Positions 10,103 to 22,222 of a stretch of 29,419 nucleotides of DNA are shown piece by piece. The position numbers and the translations under genes were made by a program. Under the pieces are notes generated by a model. That model made no database searches and had not been told where the DNA came from. It saw only the letters and a program-made list of their open reading frames with translations. The stretch's first letter is position 1. Every line of letters begins with the position of its first letter. Origin of the DNA: Rodentolepis nana. Lineage: Eukaryota; Platyhelminthes; Cestoda; Cyclophyllidea; Hymenolepididae. The DNA is taken from NCBI GenBank assembly GCA_900617975.1, contig UZAE01000233.1, forward strand, positions 1 to 29,419, in the 5' to 3' direction.

Positions 10103-11312
10103 ATGGAGTCTCCAAACTCCGCTCGTTTGCTAATGGAATGTGCCGCGTATTCTCGAAATATGAATAATCCTGCTACTGTTCCTACAACACAAATGGCAGT
10201 AAATCCTTTTGCTGTCGGTCATATTCCCCAAGAAAACGAACGTTCATGCTGGAATGATATCAGCTCTACTCCAAACTGCAATCCGGCGGCATGCATTTTG
10301 TCAAACGGAGCAAATTCAGAAGACCCGAAATTAAAACCGTCTTTATCATATATTGCCCTTATATATACTGCGATAACTAGCTCGCCAGACCGCATGTTAA
10401 CACTCAGTGGAATTTATAAGTATATAACCGACAAGTAACTTCTTCAATTTTGGACTTACCACTCCTTTCGTTTTTATTTTTTAGCTTCAAATACTATGAG
10501 AAGCATAAGCACGGTTGGAAAAACTCGATTCGTCACAACCTAAGCTTAAACGACTGCTTTGTTAAAATAAATCGAAGTGCCTCTAATCCAGGTAAAGGAT
10601 GCTATTGGGCGATTCATCCTAAAGCAGAGCATATGTTCGAAGATGGCTCTTATCTCAGGCGCAAGAGGCGTTTTAAGTTAGGTGAAGATGACATCAATGA
10701 ATTCAGAAATTTGCAAATAAGGGCGAACCAAGTCAATGAGAATATAATTGCAGTCTCTTCATCGTCGGAACAACCGACTTCAACCCAACAAGCACCACCA
10801 CAATATATTCCTGCTCAAAATACTTACTCCTATGTATCGTAGATTTCTGTCTTATGTTAGTGCACCTCATTTTGATACATTATAATCTTTGTGTTACAAC
10901 ATTTCAGGCTCCACAATCAACGGCATACATGCAGCCAACAAATAGTTGGACACAACATATGAATGGCTTACATCAGTCATATGCGCCAACAAATTATTAT
11001 AGCAATATGCCTCAGCAAGCTGTGACCTCGTATCACCAGTATGGCGTTTCTCAACAACTTCACAATAACCCTGCTTGGTATAACGGAAATTACTTAAGGC
11101 AACAACAAGCAACGCCGGTCTCCCCACATGGCCAAAGCAGGATATCTCTTGATTCAACTGGAAGTTTACTGAGGACTTCGCCAGAAATGGGAGTTCCTTG
11201 TTGCATTAGTCCCACAGAAGAAGCCAAGACCAACTCGGCGAGCCTTTCTGCTGTTCATAGAGCTCATTCTTCAGATTACTTGGATCCATACTTTACTCAG
11301 CTTCCATTTTGA
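10103..11312 (+). CDS. Forkhead box (Fox) transcription factor, three exons
   Basis: Exons 10103-10434, 10485-10833 and 10908-11312 join to a 361-residue protein. The introns are 50 and 74 nt (GTAACT..TTTTAG and GTATCG..TTTCAG). The forkhead DNA-binding domain spans about residues 78-175. Recognition helix 3 reads [16 protein letters not shown], followed by wing 1 ([12 protein letters not shown]) and the basic wing 2 end ([11 protein letters not shown]). The first intron splits the domain after YITDN and restores the usual F at the next position; unspliced reading stops at once. The domain start is odd, KPSLSYIAL instead of KPPYSYIAL. Matches such as GIYK-[YF]-IT, AE-x-MFE-x-GS-[YF]-LRR lean towards the FoxE class, but a divergent flatworm-specific class is possible. 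The C-terminal 180 residues are rich in Q, N, Y and S, as in activation regions. It should act in the nucleus as a developmental regulator. Confidence 0.92.
10435..10484 (+). other. 50-nt intron 1 of the forkhead gene
   Basis: GTAACT donor and TTATTTTTTAG acceptor, phase 2. Removing it rejoins the forkhead domain in frame. Confidence 0.9.
10834..10907 (+). other. 74-nt intron 2 of the forkhead gene
   Basis: GTATCG donor and CAACATTTCAG acceptor, phase 0, placed after TYSY. It contains stop codons in all relevant reading, so it must be removed to reach the third exon. Confidence 0.85.
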
Positions 11313-11393
11313 CGTAAATGGAATCGTATGTAGAAATTTATTAGTATTCCTTAAATTGCTCAGATATTATTGTCCATTACTTTATTTTTTATC

Positions 11394-11399
11394 AATAAA
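11394..11399 (+). terminator. Polyadenylation signal (AATAAA) of the forkhead gene
   Basis: Canonical AATAAA 82 nt after the stop codon. Confidence 0.75.
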
Positions 11400-13025
11400 G
11401 ATTCATATGTGAAAGCATGCCTTTTGATTAAAATGAAGAGTTTCAAGTGGAATGATATGGGATTCACCCTGTTAGGTAAGTCACCTACTGTACCGCGATT
11501 GGTGCGCACTTCGCCGTATGCTTACTTTTGATTGGCTAGAGTCGCGTCACTCTATTAACAGTATTTTTCATCACTTTTGCTAAATATTGAATGCATTTAT
11601 TCTTTCATTTACGAAATTGCGTCTGTTTGACCGATTTGGTCTAATATCTTGAAAAATATTACTAAGCCAATACATACAAAATAGATGAAAGGTAGTCCTG
11701 CGGCTTGACGAAACCCAGCATTAAAATTTTAGGCATTTCGTAGATGAGGATTACTTTATACTTCCTTGGCATGGTAGACTTAACTTTAGTTCTGTGTTGG
11801 CCACAAATTTGCTCTACTTTCATTTTAGCTGGCTAGGCAGTCATCTAAAGTAAACAATGTTTTACTCTAGCGTAAATTTTGCTGACTTCACTGCTTGCTA
11901 GAGTAGTTGGAGGCGTTTGGACTTTGAACGCTGAAACTTTCCGCCCCTCGCTTTCTTCTTATACTGCGTAATCATCTGGTAACAGCTATAGAAGAAATCA
12001 AAAGGCTTGAATTCGGGATTATTTAATCGATTAAAAGTTATTTGAGGATTATTGTAAGAAAAGAGCAGTTTCAGACTCCATTTATCGCTGTCGGGAGTAC
12101 AACATCATGAGCACAATTGCCTTAGCAATTAAGAGTCCAAATTAATAATTACTTTGTCCTGGAGGCCTTTACAAATATTTGACTTATAAAAAAGAATTCA
12201 ATCGTAAACAAACATTCTACGTTCTGTATTCCATACTTATCTCCAATAAATTGGCTTCCCTCTGACGAATAGTAATTGAGAAGCTCACTTTCTGCAGCCT
12301 TGTCTTTGTCAGTTTCCCTCGATGCACCTTGAATGAGCTTAAACGAGTTTCGTTAAACCAAAACACTTTTGGTAGCCGCATTGGACTGCTCTTAGCTTTA
12401 AGCGTTGAGGAGTCACTGACATGAACTAATGAAATGAACTTTGAAGAAGTTTGATAAAACAGTGCAGGCCCTTGCTTGCAGATAGTACCATTGGTGTATT
12501 TTGATTCTCCTGCTGATGTCCAATTGGGCTATTTCACTTGTATAGAAGGTCATTTTCCCGAGTTGATCCACGGGTTTCCAGTTGACCTCATGTATGTAGC
12601 TTTCAGAGAGGTAGCTTTTCACTCTCATACAGCCGGGAATAAGTCAATGAGACTAGGATGAGCTTTTTACATTTTTGCGTTCTTCAAAATGCATTCAAAG
12701 CTAATTGATAGACAATGAATGTCATGCCAAGGTGTTAAGGCACCCAAATAAAGCCGATGTAAACTTTACCACTCAAATGGGAAGAGGAATATAAAGTACC
12801 CAAATGCATTAAAGCAGTTACAATGAAACGCGGAAAGAATATAAGGGCTGAAATGAACAAATTGAGATGAAAATGGAGAAGCTCATTTAAATGTTGAAAT
12901 GTGCGTCCTCGGGTTTAGCTTTTGTTATGGCTTCTTAAGTCTTCTGCTAAATACAACTGAATTTAACTGATTAGGTCATTTTGGGGGTAATAAATGTCAA
13001 AATTAGAAGCCTGAAAAGGTTAATA
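11400..13025. other. Intergenic, no supported gene
   Basis: Mixed-composition spacer. Overlapping short frames on both strands at 12413-12661 have no recognised domain. A CAG acceptor at about 13007 on the minus strand could end an alternative last intron of the gene to its right. Confidence 0.55.
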
Positions 13026-13446
13026 TCAATTGTCCTGGCCGGGTTTTGCAACTTCCAGTGTCCTACTTGACATCCTATTATTTTGTTGCTGTTTTAAAAA
13101 GAACCCTTCGTGGGTACTCAAATAGGCAACGATTTGATTGCCATTGACACTGATGGGAATTGAAACACTAAAAATTGGCAGCGATCCGGATGTTTGAGCA
13201 CGAGAATCACTCACTCTTCTGAAATTCATGGCACCTTCGCACTTCACAAAAATTCCTTTAAATTCTGGAACTTTTCCCTTTGGAGGCGGGGACTGATGTT
13301 GGATGTTTTAACTAATGATAGTCCCATCAAGCGAAGACATTCTTGCATCCTTCTTCGATTTGTCTTAGCCTTAATGTTGAGTCGGCTTTCTTCCTTTGTA
13401 CTTCATTCCGAATTTGTGCTTCGCAATTTGACAAGATCTTTCTCAT
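13026..13446 (-). CDS. Small two-exon protein, possibly borealin-like
   Basis: On the minus strand an ATG at 13446 opens 36 codons (13446-13339). Removing a 46-nt intron (13338-13293, GTCTTC..CATCAG) continues in phase for 88 more codons to TGA at 13028-13026, giving 124 residues. Exon 1 is a charged helix (NCEAQIRNEVQRKKADS). Exon 2 starts SPPPKGKVPEFKGIF and goes on through DSRAQTSGSLPIF and SVSIPISVNG. The order P-x-F..DSR..SGSLP..hydrophobic strand loosely matches the C-terminal region of borealin, the chromosomal passenger complex subunit, preceded by a helix. The donor is weak, which is the main doubt. A second intron (GTAGGA to CCTTTTCAG, about 56 nt) would instead end the protein soon after NNRMSS. 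No polyadenylation signal was found nearby. Confidence 0.4.
13293..13338 (-). other. Putative 46-nt intron of the small minus-strand gene
   Basis: It starts GTCTTC and ends CATCAG on the minus strand. It contains in-frame stops, and its removal fuses two open frames in phase 0. Its length matches the 50-nt intron of the forkhead gene. Confidence 0.4.
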
Positions 13447-13868
13447 ACCTCATTTTCTGACGTTACCGTAGTTATATTAAATAAGCCATATTTTAAAGAG
13501 TTGAATATGCGCAAGATTCGATTTGGCCTTTCGAGATTCTAATAATGTTCACTTGAGTAATCATCCCGCCTCCGTCTAAAGTGATAATAATTCGAATATT
13601 GGGCGCATATTTAGGCTAGTGTGAATTCAGTATAGCCACAAAACCTTGAAATTGGGACTATCCTTGTTGGGTATGAAATTGATCCTTTTCACAATCTGCA
13701 CCCACAAATCCATCCCTCCGTCCAACCTTATCCGCCTGCGCCAATGTTTATTTTTCTCTACACTTTGAATGCCCCATTTCCGACTTCGTTCCGCTAAGTT
13801 GTCCTTCCCCTTCTCCGCTCTCCTCTATCTGGTGAAACTTCCAGCTTGCGTAATTTAACCGGACAAGA
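13447..13868. other. Intergenic upstream of the small minus-strand gene
   Basis: No gene supported. On the minus strand it would be the 5' flank of the gene at 13026-13446. Confidence 0.5.
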
Positions 13869-13976
13869 GTCCGAGGGAGGGGGGGGGGTGGGCAGGGAGT
13901 GGTAGGAGTGACACATGATAGGATTGTAATCAGTGTCAAGTTGAGGGGGGGGGCGGGCGGTGGGTGGGTGGGTAGT
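13869..13976 (+). repeat. G-rich tract with quadruplex-forming potential
   Basis: Runs of 10 G (13879-13888) and 9 G (13945-13953) occur, the second followed by GGG CGG TGGG TGGG TGGG to 13972. At least four G-triplets with loops of 1-4 nt satisfy a G-quadruplex pattern. The tract lies 430-530 bp before the start of the small minus-strand gene. Confidence 0.7.
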
Positions 13977-16849
13977 GGTCTGCGGGTATTTCAGACCACG
14001 GAGTATGGGGCCATGTGGAATTCACGTTGTACATTTAACTACGTTAAGAATGCAAAAAGAATTATTTGAAATTATTTCATTTTACTGACTAATGCGTACC
14101 AAATGAACCGACGAAATCTAGCTATCGGCTATTCGACAACTTAATTAATTGTTTTATAACGTTTTTTGTGCCCCACCAATAAAATTGTTGCCATTACTTG
14201 AAAAATGGACCTGATCAGGAATTAGAAAAAAAATGTAGTTTAGGCTTAATGATGTGTCAAGGTGATACTTGCCAGTGCTTCAATAAAGGTGCGTAATTCT
14301 GTTAACTATGGAGTAAACTATTGGAAATAAGGACTTTTGCCACACGCATACCGTAGCCACTTGCGTAGTTTGCATGAAAGTTCCACACAACACTGAAAGA
14401 TCGTCTGAAAGCATTAGAAGGCTATTCCTTCTTACCTTTGACACTTTTATGTTCCAATAAGTGAATTTCGGATCTTGAAAATTTCTAGGCTTCAAAAGAC
14501 TTTAATGTGAAGTAATAGCATCATTATCATCATGGTCATCAAATCATTTCATTTGATCTCTTTGCATAGTGCAGAAGTAGGCTTTGTTAAGACTCGAAAA
14601 ATGTGCAAACGCTAAAGCGTTCATGGATTGAAAGCGAGTACTGAAAAGTACATAATACTGTCAGAAATAGAGGTCAGATGGGGAATCCGGGTAAAGTCTA
14701 AGGGCATGGAAAGGATGTTAAATTAGGACACTCTGAATAAGTTAAACGTGAGCAAAGGTCAGGGTGCGAAGTCAGAGGTCACGCTATCAATGGACATTGA
14801 TAGATAACCAACTACGTGAGTGGCCAAACGTACTGATTAATTCAACCTAGCACTAGGGGTGCTAGAATCAGTTTTGGTCATAACTGTCGTCTTTTCTCTA
14901 CCAAAGTCAGCTGACATTTCGCTCTCCCCCCCCCCCCATTAATTCATTTTGTAGAGATTTGTGCTCACTTTTACAGTCTACCAACTTGTTGTAAATTGCA
15001 CATCCCCTACTCAAAAATTGTAAAAACATATTTGGAATTAATGTCTTGAGAGTTTCGCGTTTTGATATGCAATTGATTATTGCTGTGACACTGTGATATC
15101 GGAAAATTCATTTTATTGATTAGTAAGCCGACAGTTCACCTAACTTGGTTTAAGGTCAGAAATCTCCGTTTTCTCCGATATTTGAAACGTATACCCTTAG
15201 AGCGTGATGGAAAATTTTAAAATATGAATTTTGTAAAGCCATTAACTCTTCAACCAAACTAAGAATCCTAAAATTCCATTTAAGTGATAATTGTAATAAC
15301 CCCTATACTCACACAAATATATCTGTTAAGAGTTAAAGTTTAAGAAATGACAACTCGGTCTGATTTCTGGCAAAACCCATCGTACGGCAAACTCGAAAAG
15401 CTGCAACGGTTAACTACGTATATTTCACCAAAAGTCGTATCGAAGAATCCTGTTATATGAATAGGTGTTGCAAATTAAGTCATAATTATATCATCAGTAT
15501 TATTTTTCAAGCCCTATTAAGAAAGCCATCGTCTGCACTCATATCTGAGAATTAGGCAGTCACCTTGAGAAACTTCACTTTTTCTTTCCCCTTTACTAGG
15601 CAAATATTAGCTCCGAAGGACAATTTTGGAGACTTGTGGCACTAAAACACACATGTAATGTCATAAAAGGCTACGTTGCTTTCCAATCAAGGTGAAGATT
15701 GGTGGCATAAAATAACAGCCAGATTCATCAATGGAATGTGACCGATTTGGTGGACAAAAGGCAAAATGGGAGTACAAATGCCTGAAAACATAGTTTATTC
15801 ACACTTTTAAATAAAGCTCATAGGAAAATACTTCATTGAGTTTAAGTGGCTATTGCAGTGGTCAGCGTATCAAACTAAAGGCCACTCACTAGAGCTCACC
15901 CAGTGCTCTAAGTCACTTATTCCTATTGATGCAAAATCTCAAATTCTGCATATTTGAAGTGGTTGCCTTTGAGGGCTGACTATTTCATAGCATATGAAAT
16001 ATCATCATGGTAATTACATTTCTGCCGGTGACATGGTGATTACCGTAAACTCCGGTAAGTTACTGTTTCTACGCGCCCTTCAATTTCCCACTTTTACATC
16101 GAAAGATTTATGCCCTTTCGAATTTGTCACTGCCGACAGTTAGTCAAATATCGAGCATTTTCAACTGCATAGTTTTCGATAACTGATGGATTTTCGTTTA
16201 TTACGTATTTGAAACAACACAGTCTCATTGATTATTTGAAAATGGAATATTATTCCTCAGGATGGAAATGCAAAGCGCATGCATTCGGTTCTGGTAAAAT
16301 ACACAATTTAAGCAGATATCAAAGTGAAACATTTAAGGTGGCTAATAAAATTAGTCACCTTTGAGGATTAAATAAATTTGCCCTTAATCGAATAGATAAT
16401 AGACATGTGAAATAATTAGCCTCATAAGTGTGATTTTGTATTAGTGGCATGCATGTACTAATGACACCAATGGGCCACGATATGACCTGAAGGTGGGCTG
16501 GTGTGTTATGGACAAATTTGTGAAAAATGTGATTAGGTATGTAATTATTCAATAACTTTAAGTATTTCGGCTATTTACAAGCTAAAAAGAGTCAGTAAAT
16601 GCAAGCTCCCTCCCGCGTTTGCTAAACACGCGTTCGACAAGGAAGACGGCAAAACAATTATTGGCATAAAACACAATGAAAGAGACCACTCCTCCGAAAA
16701 TCAGCCACAAATTAAAGCCATGGGTAACAGGCAGAAAATAAAGAAATGCCAAGTTTCATTGCAAATGAAAATGAGGTGAGAAGGAGGCGGGTCGAAATCG
16801 CATATCTAAAAACAATCGATCGACGGGTACATTCTTTTTTTAGTAGGGA
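13977..16849. other. Intergenic, no supported gene
   Basis: AT-rich spacer with a run of 12 C at 14926-14937. It contains the palindrome and AGGTCA cluster listed separately. Short anonymous frames (14280-14495, 16355-16552) are not convincing. Confidence 0.55.
14671..14803 (+). promoter_or_regulatory. AGGTCA cluster next to a 20-bp palindrome
   Basis: Three AGGTCA hexamers lie in the same direction at 14671, 14756 and 14776, and a perfect 9-bp inverted repeat, CTATCAATG-GA-CATTGATAG, follows at 14784-14803. AGGTCA is the nuclear-receptor half-site. No gene lies close, so any enhancer role is a guess. Confidence 0.25.
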
Positions 16850-17792
16850 ATGCCTTTAAATTTAGATGAAAAAGAGATGACAATGGAATTTATCGGAATT
16901 ATACCAATTAGAAGACAAAATGAACATATAAACCGTTCTTCTATTTGCCTAGCTCTCAATAACATGGCTACAACCCTTCAAATGGCAATTTTCTCCCCTC
17001 TCCACGTTATTGAATATTGCTTCAGGATTGAAGCTTTTAACAAGTCTCTGTTTGGAGCTCATACCCCTCTTGAGATAAGGTGAGCCTAATGAACTTCAAT
17101 ACTTCTGTCCTTTTAGTTATATTTACATTCCACGAAGACAAATTAGGTCACGCTCGCTATCGTTTCACACACCTGCTTAATTCACCACCATTTCGCTATC
17201 TCTGATAAGGTGTCAAAACCAGGTGTCACCGTAACCCAGCTGCAACACCTTTTTCGCTATGTGGTATCCATATTTTGCCAATAGCGTACGTTTTTTTCTT
17301 TATCATGTTACACTTTCAGAAATAGACTGACTGAGCGAAAACTTGACTTTATGAAAAATGATTCAACCATATGTTATACTCCTACAATCTAAGGTTACTT
17401 TTGGTTAGTTAGAATACCAATAGTAACCTATTTGAATAGGGATTCAAAGACTAGGCTAGGGGGGAAGGCTATCAACATGCGATTCAAAATTCCTCAACAA
17501 AGTTTGAATATAATTTTTCCAAATAATACCATTATTCCATATGTAGAGATTTCATATTTAAGGTTCCACATGCTATTTGAGAATCAGAGTCTACCATTTG
17601 AGGAATAAGTTATTGGAAGAATTATTTGAGGAATATGATTTCTTTATAATAATCATCATTTGTTTTCTCACATGCTGCATTAGTTTTCATATTTATAGCG
17701 ATCAATGTGAAGAGCAAGTCTTCTTTTAGTCCCCATTATCGCATTGAAATCAGACAAATTTGATCCGGGTAAGATTAGGGAAATTTAAATAT

Positions 17793-17810
17793 ATAAATAA
17801 ATAAATAAAT
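17793..17810. repeat. (AAAT)n microsatellite
   Basis: Four to five AAAT units. Although the unit matches the retroposon tail, no retroposon body lies beside it. Confidence 0.85.
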
Positions 17811-18170
17811 CACTCTCTCTCCCTTGGAAAGTGACATTCACTTTGTTTTCAGTCCAAAAAATCCTTAAATAGCAGATAAAGCTATGTGGAAATTCTGACT
17901 TCATTCGAGCCTTAGTTAAATACAAATAGCTTGGCTGGAGCTTAGCCGATAAACTCAGTGCAATCGCCTCTAAGCTATTCTGCAAAAGCCACTGAGATGA
18001 ATGCTGAGAAAAATGGAATGAGTAATTTCGCCTCCTTATGATTGTCAAGTCTCTATTTTAGGTTACGCAATACCGGAGCGTATGTCCACAGCAAATTAGT
18101 TATATTTTCAGAAGAGACCAATGGGACACCATACAGATTTGGCACCAATTTGAACAGTTGCACATATTCA

Positions 18171-18207
18171 CCCCCCCACCCTCCACCCCTCCACCCCTCC
18201 ATTCCCC
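18171..18207 (-). repeat. C-rich tract with CCACCCCT units
   Basis: Seven C are followed by CCACCCTCCACCCCTCCACC-type repeats. On the minus strand this gives several G-triplets that could form a quadruplex. Confidence 0.7.
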
Positions 18208-21200
18208 TCTTTGAGCCTCACGCAAACCGAAGGATCCAATTCTTAATTAACAGAGAAATTTTTGTTACAGTTATCGAATGGTATTCACATTAAGTATGGG
18301 CACTTGGCTCTTACTGCTGACAAGTTAGTAGGTCACAATATTGGATACATGTATCAATGGTTTACATGGTATTGGCTTAGTGAGGATTTCTGCTGATTAA
18401 TTGTATTAATTGATCTGGTTGAAACATGTGGTATCAAATACAAAAATCTAAACGCCTCGGAAAATCATTTCGAAATAAGAAAAAAAGTAGAAATAAACTT
18501 AAAATTTGAAGGCTATTCATTCGCATTACTGACAAGTGTAGTTTTTGTTAAGTTGTCTCCTTTGTATTTAGGATATTGACCTATGACTGTGCTACATCGC
18601 CGCGACGATGTTAATACTGAAATGTTTGACTAAATGTTCTAATTAATAAATGAATTAATAAGCCTTGAATATGACAAATATGAATGAATGTAATCAGAAA
18701 GTTCGGACTTTAAAATATCGTATAATAGACTATACCAAGGGAGTGAAAATGTTACATTCTAAACCCAAGTATCTAATTGTGTGGAATTTTGTTCAATTCC
18801 CTGACTCACATTCCCCTTTCCACGCAGACAAAAATGTACATTTGCTCCTTTCTGCAAGTAATACCACTATGAAGGATAAGAATTTTCATGGCCCTTTAAC
18901 TAAGGTACAACCCAAACCTGAAGGAGATGGTAGAAGTCCTGTAACACGAATGACGATTCTCAATTTGTTCAGAACGAAGAGTTCATTGTTGATGGCCTTA
19001 CATGTGAAGATGCGAACGCCGAAATCTACTTGAATCGATAATCGATAGTGCACGAGAGATGAGACTCCCGTGTTCCTCCCATGTGGGCCACAAAAAAAGA
19101 ATGGTGCTGGCAAGTCCTTTAAAAGTTTCATTTCCAGTGCAATGACGACTATTTTTACCATAGAAATCTGAGCGAAAGATTTTAACTATACGCATATTCA
19201 CTCGTCGATTAATTCCGATAGATTCTTTCATTATTTCTGGAGTTGATTTCAATTTTGGGAATTCTTTTGCCTGCTTAGTATTTGTTCTAGTCATAACAGG
19301 AAAGAGCCAGAGATAAGGAGAGTATACAATGTGAGGGAAATAGCAAGGTTACTGCGAAAGATTCCGTCTTGAAATAAAAAATTTCACGTATTGCGATTGG
19401 TGCTTATTTTCATTGAAAGCCTAATAGCTAAGGCGTCTTGTCTACGCCCCATCAGGTTGTAGCCAAGCCTTAAGCGAAAATTGTTCGTTCGGAATTCTTT
19501 CGAGATCGTAAAGAACATTCAGTCGAATTTATAATACTCGAAGGATTATATGGTGACGCCACTCATGTTTTCAAGACTAAGGAGAATCAATTTTTTGTCA
19601 AGGGAGATTTACATTTTACCTAAGTTATATCCTCTAAAAGAAAGATTATTTAGCTCATTAGTGTCTGATCGCTGAGTAGCATTTCTATGAGACGTGACAA
19701 CTTCAGCGTATTTCGTCTAATTATCAGAGCAGTTGTAATGGACATAAGATGTTAAGACATGGTCTTGTCAATGCCTACCATAAATCTTTGTGTATAGTTC
19801 GCTACAAGTTAAATAATAAAGTACTGAAATAAGTCATCACATGCATTCTACTGCCTAATTTAATTTTGAAACTCGGCTCTCCCACGCCGCAAAGGGTGAT
19901 GAGAGTAAGGCAACCACCCGAGAGGCAAAAGTATCAAAAATTGTCTTCTTCCAAGTCAGTTGCCAATAACTGATGTACCGAGGCGCCAGTGACACTTTCA
20001 GACTTAAAATAGGAGCAGCATGAGATTTAAATAAACATCAGCTATTCACTCGGCAACAGGACTTTCTAAATCGGGTGAATATCTATTTCGAGCTCTTTTG
20101 GCAATTCGTTTTCCCATAAAATATGAAAATGTGGAGAAGTAGATCAACTCATTAGTCAACATCTTAGAATTTCCCAATTTCAAAATCTCATGTGGTTACT
20201 CGTTTGGTATGAACTGGAGCAGACTAGAATAGATTAATTAATGTTGGTCTATTTCTTAATTTATGAGCACTTTTCTTGAATAATGTCTTCTAGAGCAGTT
20301 AAAACCCATTTGCCTTTAAGTACAAGTTCTTATGAAAGAAAAATCGCTCAAATGACTCAAATCACAATGCTCTATTGTTGCCATTGAAACGGTAAAATCA
20401 TTTTATGCTTCACTTTCCACCCTATTTATAAGTGTTCGAGCGCAAACAGAGCTTCACCAGCCCAAACTGTGTATTTACCACTACCATTGGTCAAATTAAT
20501 TAGTTTATAGGGAGTAGAGATAAGGGATTGAAAAGGGTAAAATTGCAAAGTTACTAATACAAATTACAAATGTATAGTATGAATTCTCACTGTCATTCCT
20601 ACTTAAATAAATAAGTAGATTTGAATAAAATCTTGAGGAAGTTTGAAATCTGAAATTTATCACCTCCTGCTACAACAGACTAAACTGTAATATCTTATAG
20701 TGTTTTAAATTCTTTTTGAATGTACAGTAAACGACTAATTTCATTCCATTGAGTCCATAGCAAAGGAATGCATTGCCCTTAAAAGGAACTTTTAGTTTCA
20801 GACTCATGCGAGAGTAAAGGTAATGAGCCACTAGTAACTGCTACTATAAGTATCCACAAAGTAACATTTCAAAATGAGATGGAAAGCCGATTACAAATTC
20901 GGAAATATTTACAAGCTTAAAGAAATTGTTGTCGTGAACAGCGAGAACTTCTAGGCCTTCTAACTTAATAATAAACCGTTTTGTCATAAATTTCAGCTTC
21001 AACGAAAGTAAGAATTACAATATAACGTGACCAATTAATCTAAAAATGCGATCGTTGAGCTTTAGTATTAGGAAAAGAAATTGTTAAATAGCTTCATCGT
21101 GGTAAATTGCAATTTTGAAAATTTTGGTTTACTTCAAGGTAAGGTCCGTAGGTCAACAGAAAAGCAGATATGGTAGGAAATTCACTTGTGCATTAAAGCA

Positions 21201-21901
21201 TGTTTGAATTTGCATTTAATTTCAAATTACTTATCTAATCGCACTCCCTTTATGAAACGTCACACTTATTCAGTGAACATTTATTAATTTGATGTACGAA
21301 GACTACAATATCGTGGAGCAGAAAAAGAGCTTTAAATAATTAAAATAATCAATATATTATTTGAAGATGTTTATGAATGTAAATAACAACAAAATTTATA
21401 TTTTATGGAAAATAAACGATTTGATATAATGGTTTTTAATGTTTTTTTTGAGTGATTAAATTAAGAAATTGAAATTCATTGAAATAGTTCTGAAATATGT
21501 TCAAATTAGACTTAAAATGCAATTTGTTGGAGTTTGTGAATAACATGTCTAGTCTTTGATTACTTACTATTATGCGAAAACTGGTATCATATAGTTTTGC
21601 TGAAATCTCATTCTTAACTTTGTATCATTGGAGTAAATCTTATTTATGATTATCGCTAAACGGTAAAAAGTTACAATAGCACGTGCCATACACTTCGGCA
21701 AAAGGAAGGCCAATTTATTGTATAATAGATGTAGTGTTATTGAGATTCGAAAGGAATTCTGATATATATGAGGCTTACATAATATAAGGAAATTTCATAA
21801 AAGCACTTTAGATTTATTGTGAAATAATACAACAAAAAGATTGTGTGGAAAGGCAGTTTAATTCTATAATCGACTATTTATAACTCTTTATAATGGAAAA
21901 G

Positions 21902-22222
21902 GGGTGTGCGATAGACTAACCTCCACGTGGTATACCCTTTAAAACACACACTCATACGCAAAAAGTCTATAAACCTGCAGTTGACTTCTGACTTCGAACT
22001 ACCATGATCACATTGAATGTCATATTCGTTCACGACATGGTACTCATCTTACCTTTTCTCCGATTTGTGCCTGTCTGTCCCTTTAACATCTATGAATTAC
22101 TATTCTATCCTCCCTCCCGACTTTTAGACACTTTGAAGTTCCTATTCCTCTCTGTGAAGCCTGAAGTCAATTAAAGGGTCAATGATAACTATCAAAAGGC
22201 CTGCAATTTGAAATAAATAAAT
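21902..22222 (+). mobile_element. SINE-like retroposon copy E, plus orientation
   Basis: The head GGGTGTGCGATAGACTAACC, the conserved 3' body with substitutions (GAAGTCAATTAAAGGGTCAA) and the AAATAAATAAAT tail are all present. It is the most diverged full-length copy and lacks a clear target-site duplication; AATGGAAAAG before the head and ATTGAAATTG after the tail are only vaguely similar. It lies 480 bp upstream of the LRRC9-type coding region, on the same strand. Confidence 0.85.

Larger units (their letters stand above)
16850..21901. other. Long intergenic region, no supported gene
   Basis: AT-rich, especially 20500-21900. Open frames at 16850-17083, 17785-18048, 18042-18293 and 18665-19294 (both strands) show no domain or consistent splice structure. 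It contains an (AAAT)n microsatellite and a C-rich tract. Confidence 0.55.

Noticed and set aside
10894..11157. Minus-strand frame under forkhead exon 3
   Set aside because: It is the antisense shadow of a well-supported exon.
12413..12661. Overlapping frames on both strands
   Set aside because: Neither has a domain or convincing splice sites, and chance openness is enough to explain them.
13748..13939. Minus-strand frame over the G-rich tract
   Set aside because: Its Pro-rich part is the translated homopolymer, and the stop coincides with an A-rich run.
17793..17810. (AAAT)n as the tail of a lost retroposon
   Set aside because: Neither flank carries the conserved 3' body, so it is treated as a plain microsatellite.
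18665..19294. Overlapping 90-122-codon frames on both strands
   Set aside because: The plus frame lacks a proper ATG at its listed start. The minus frames include one with a fair acceptor near 19284 but no recognisable product, so they are left out.
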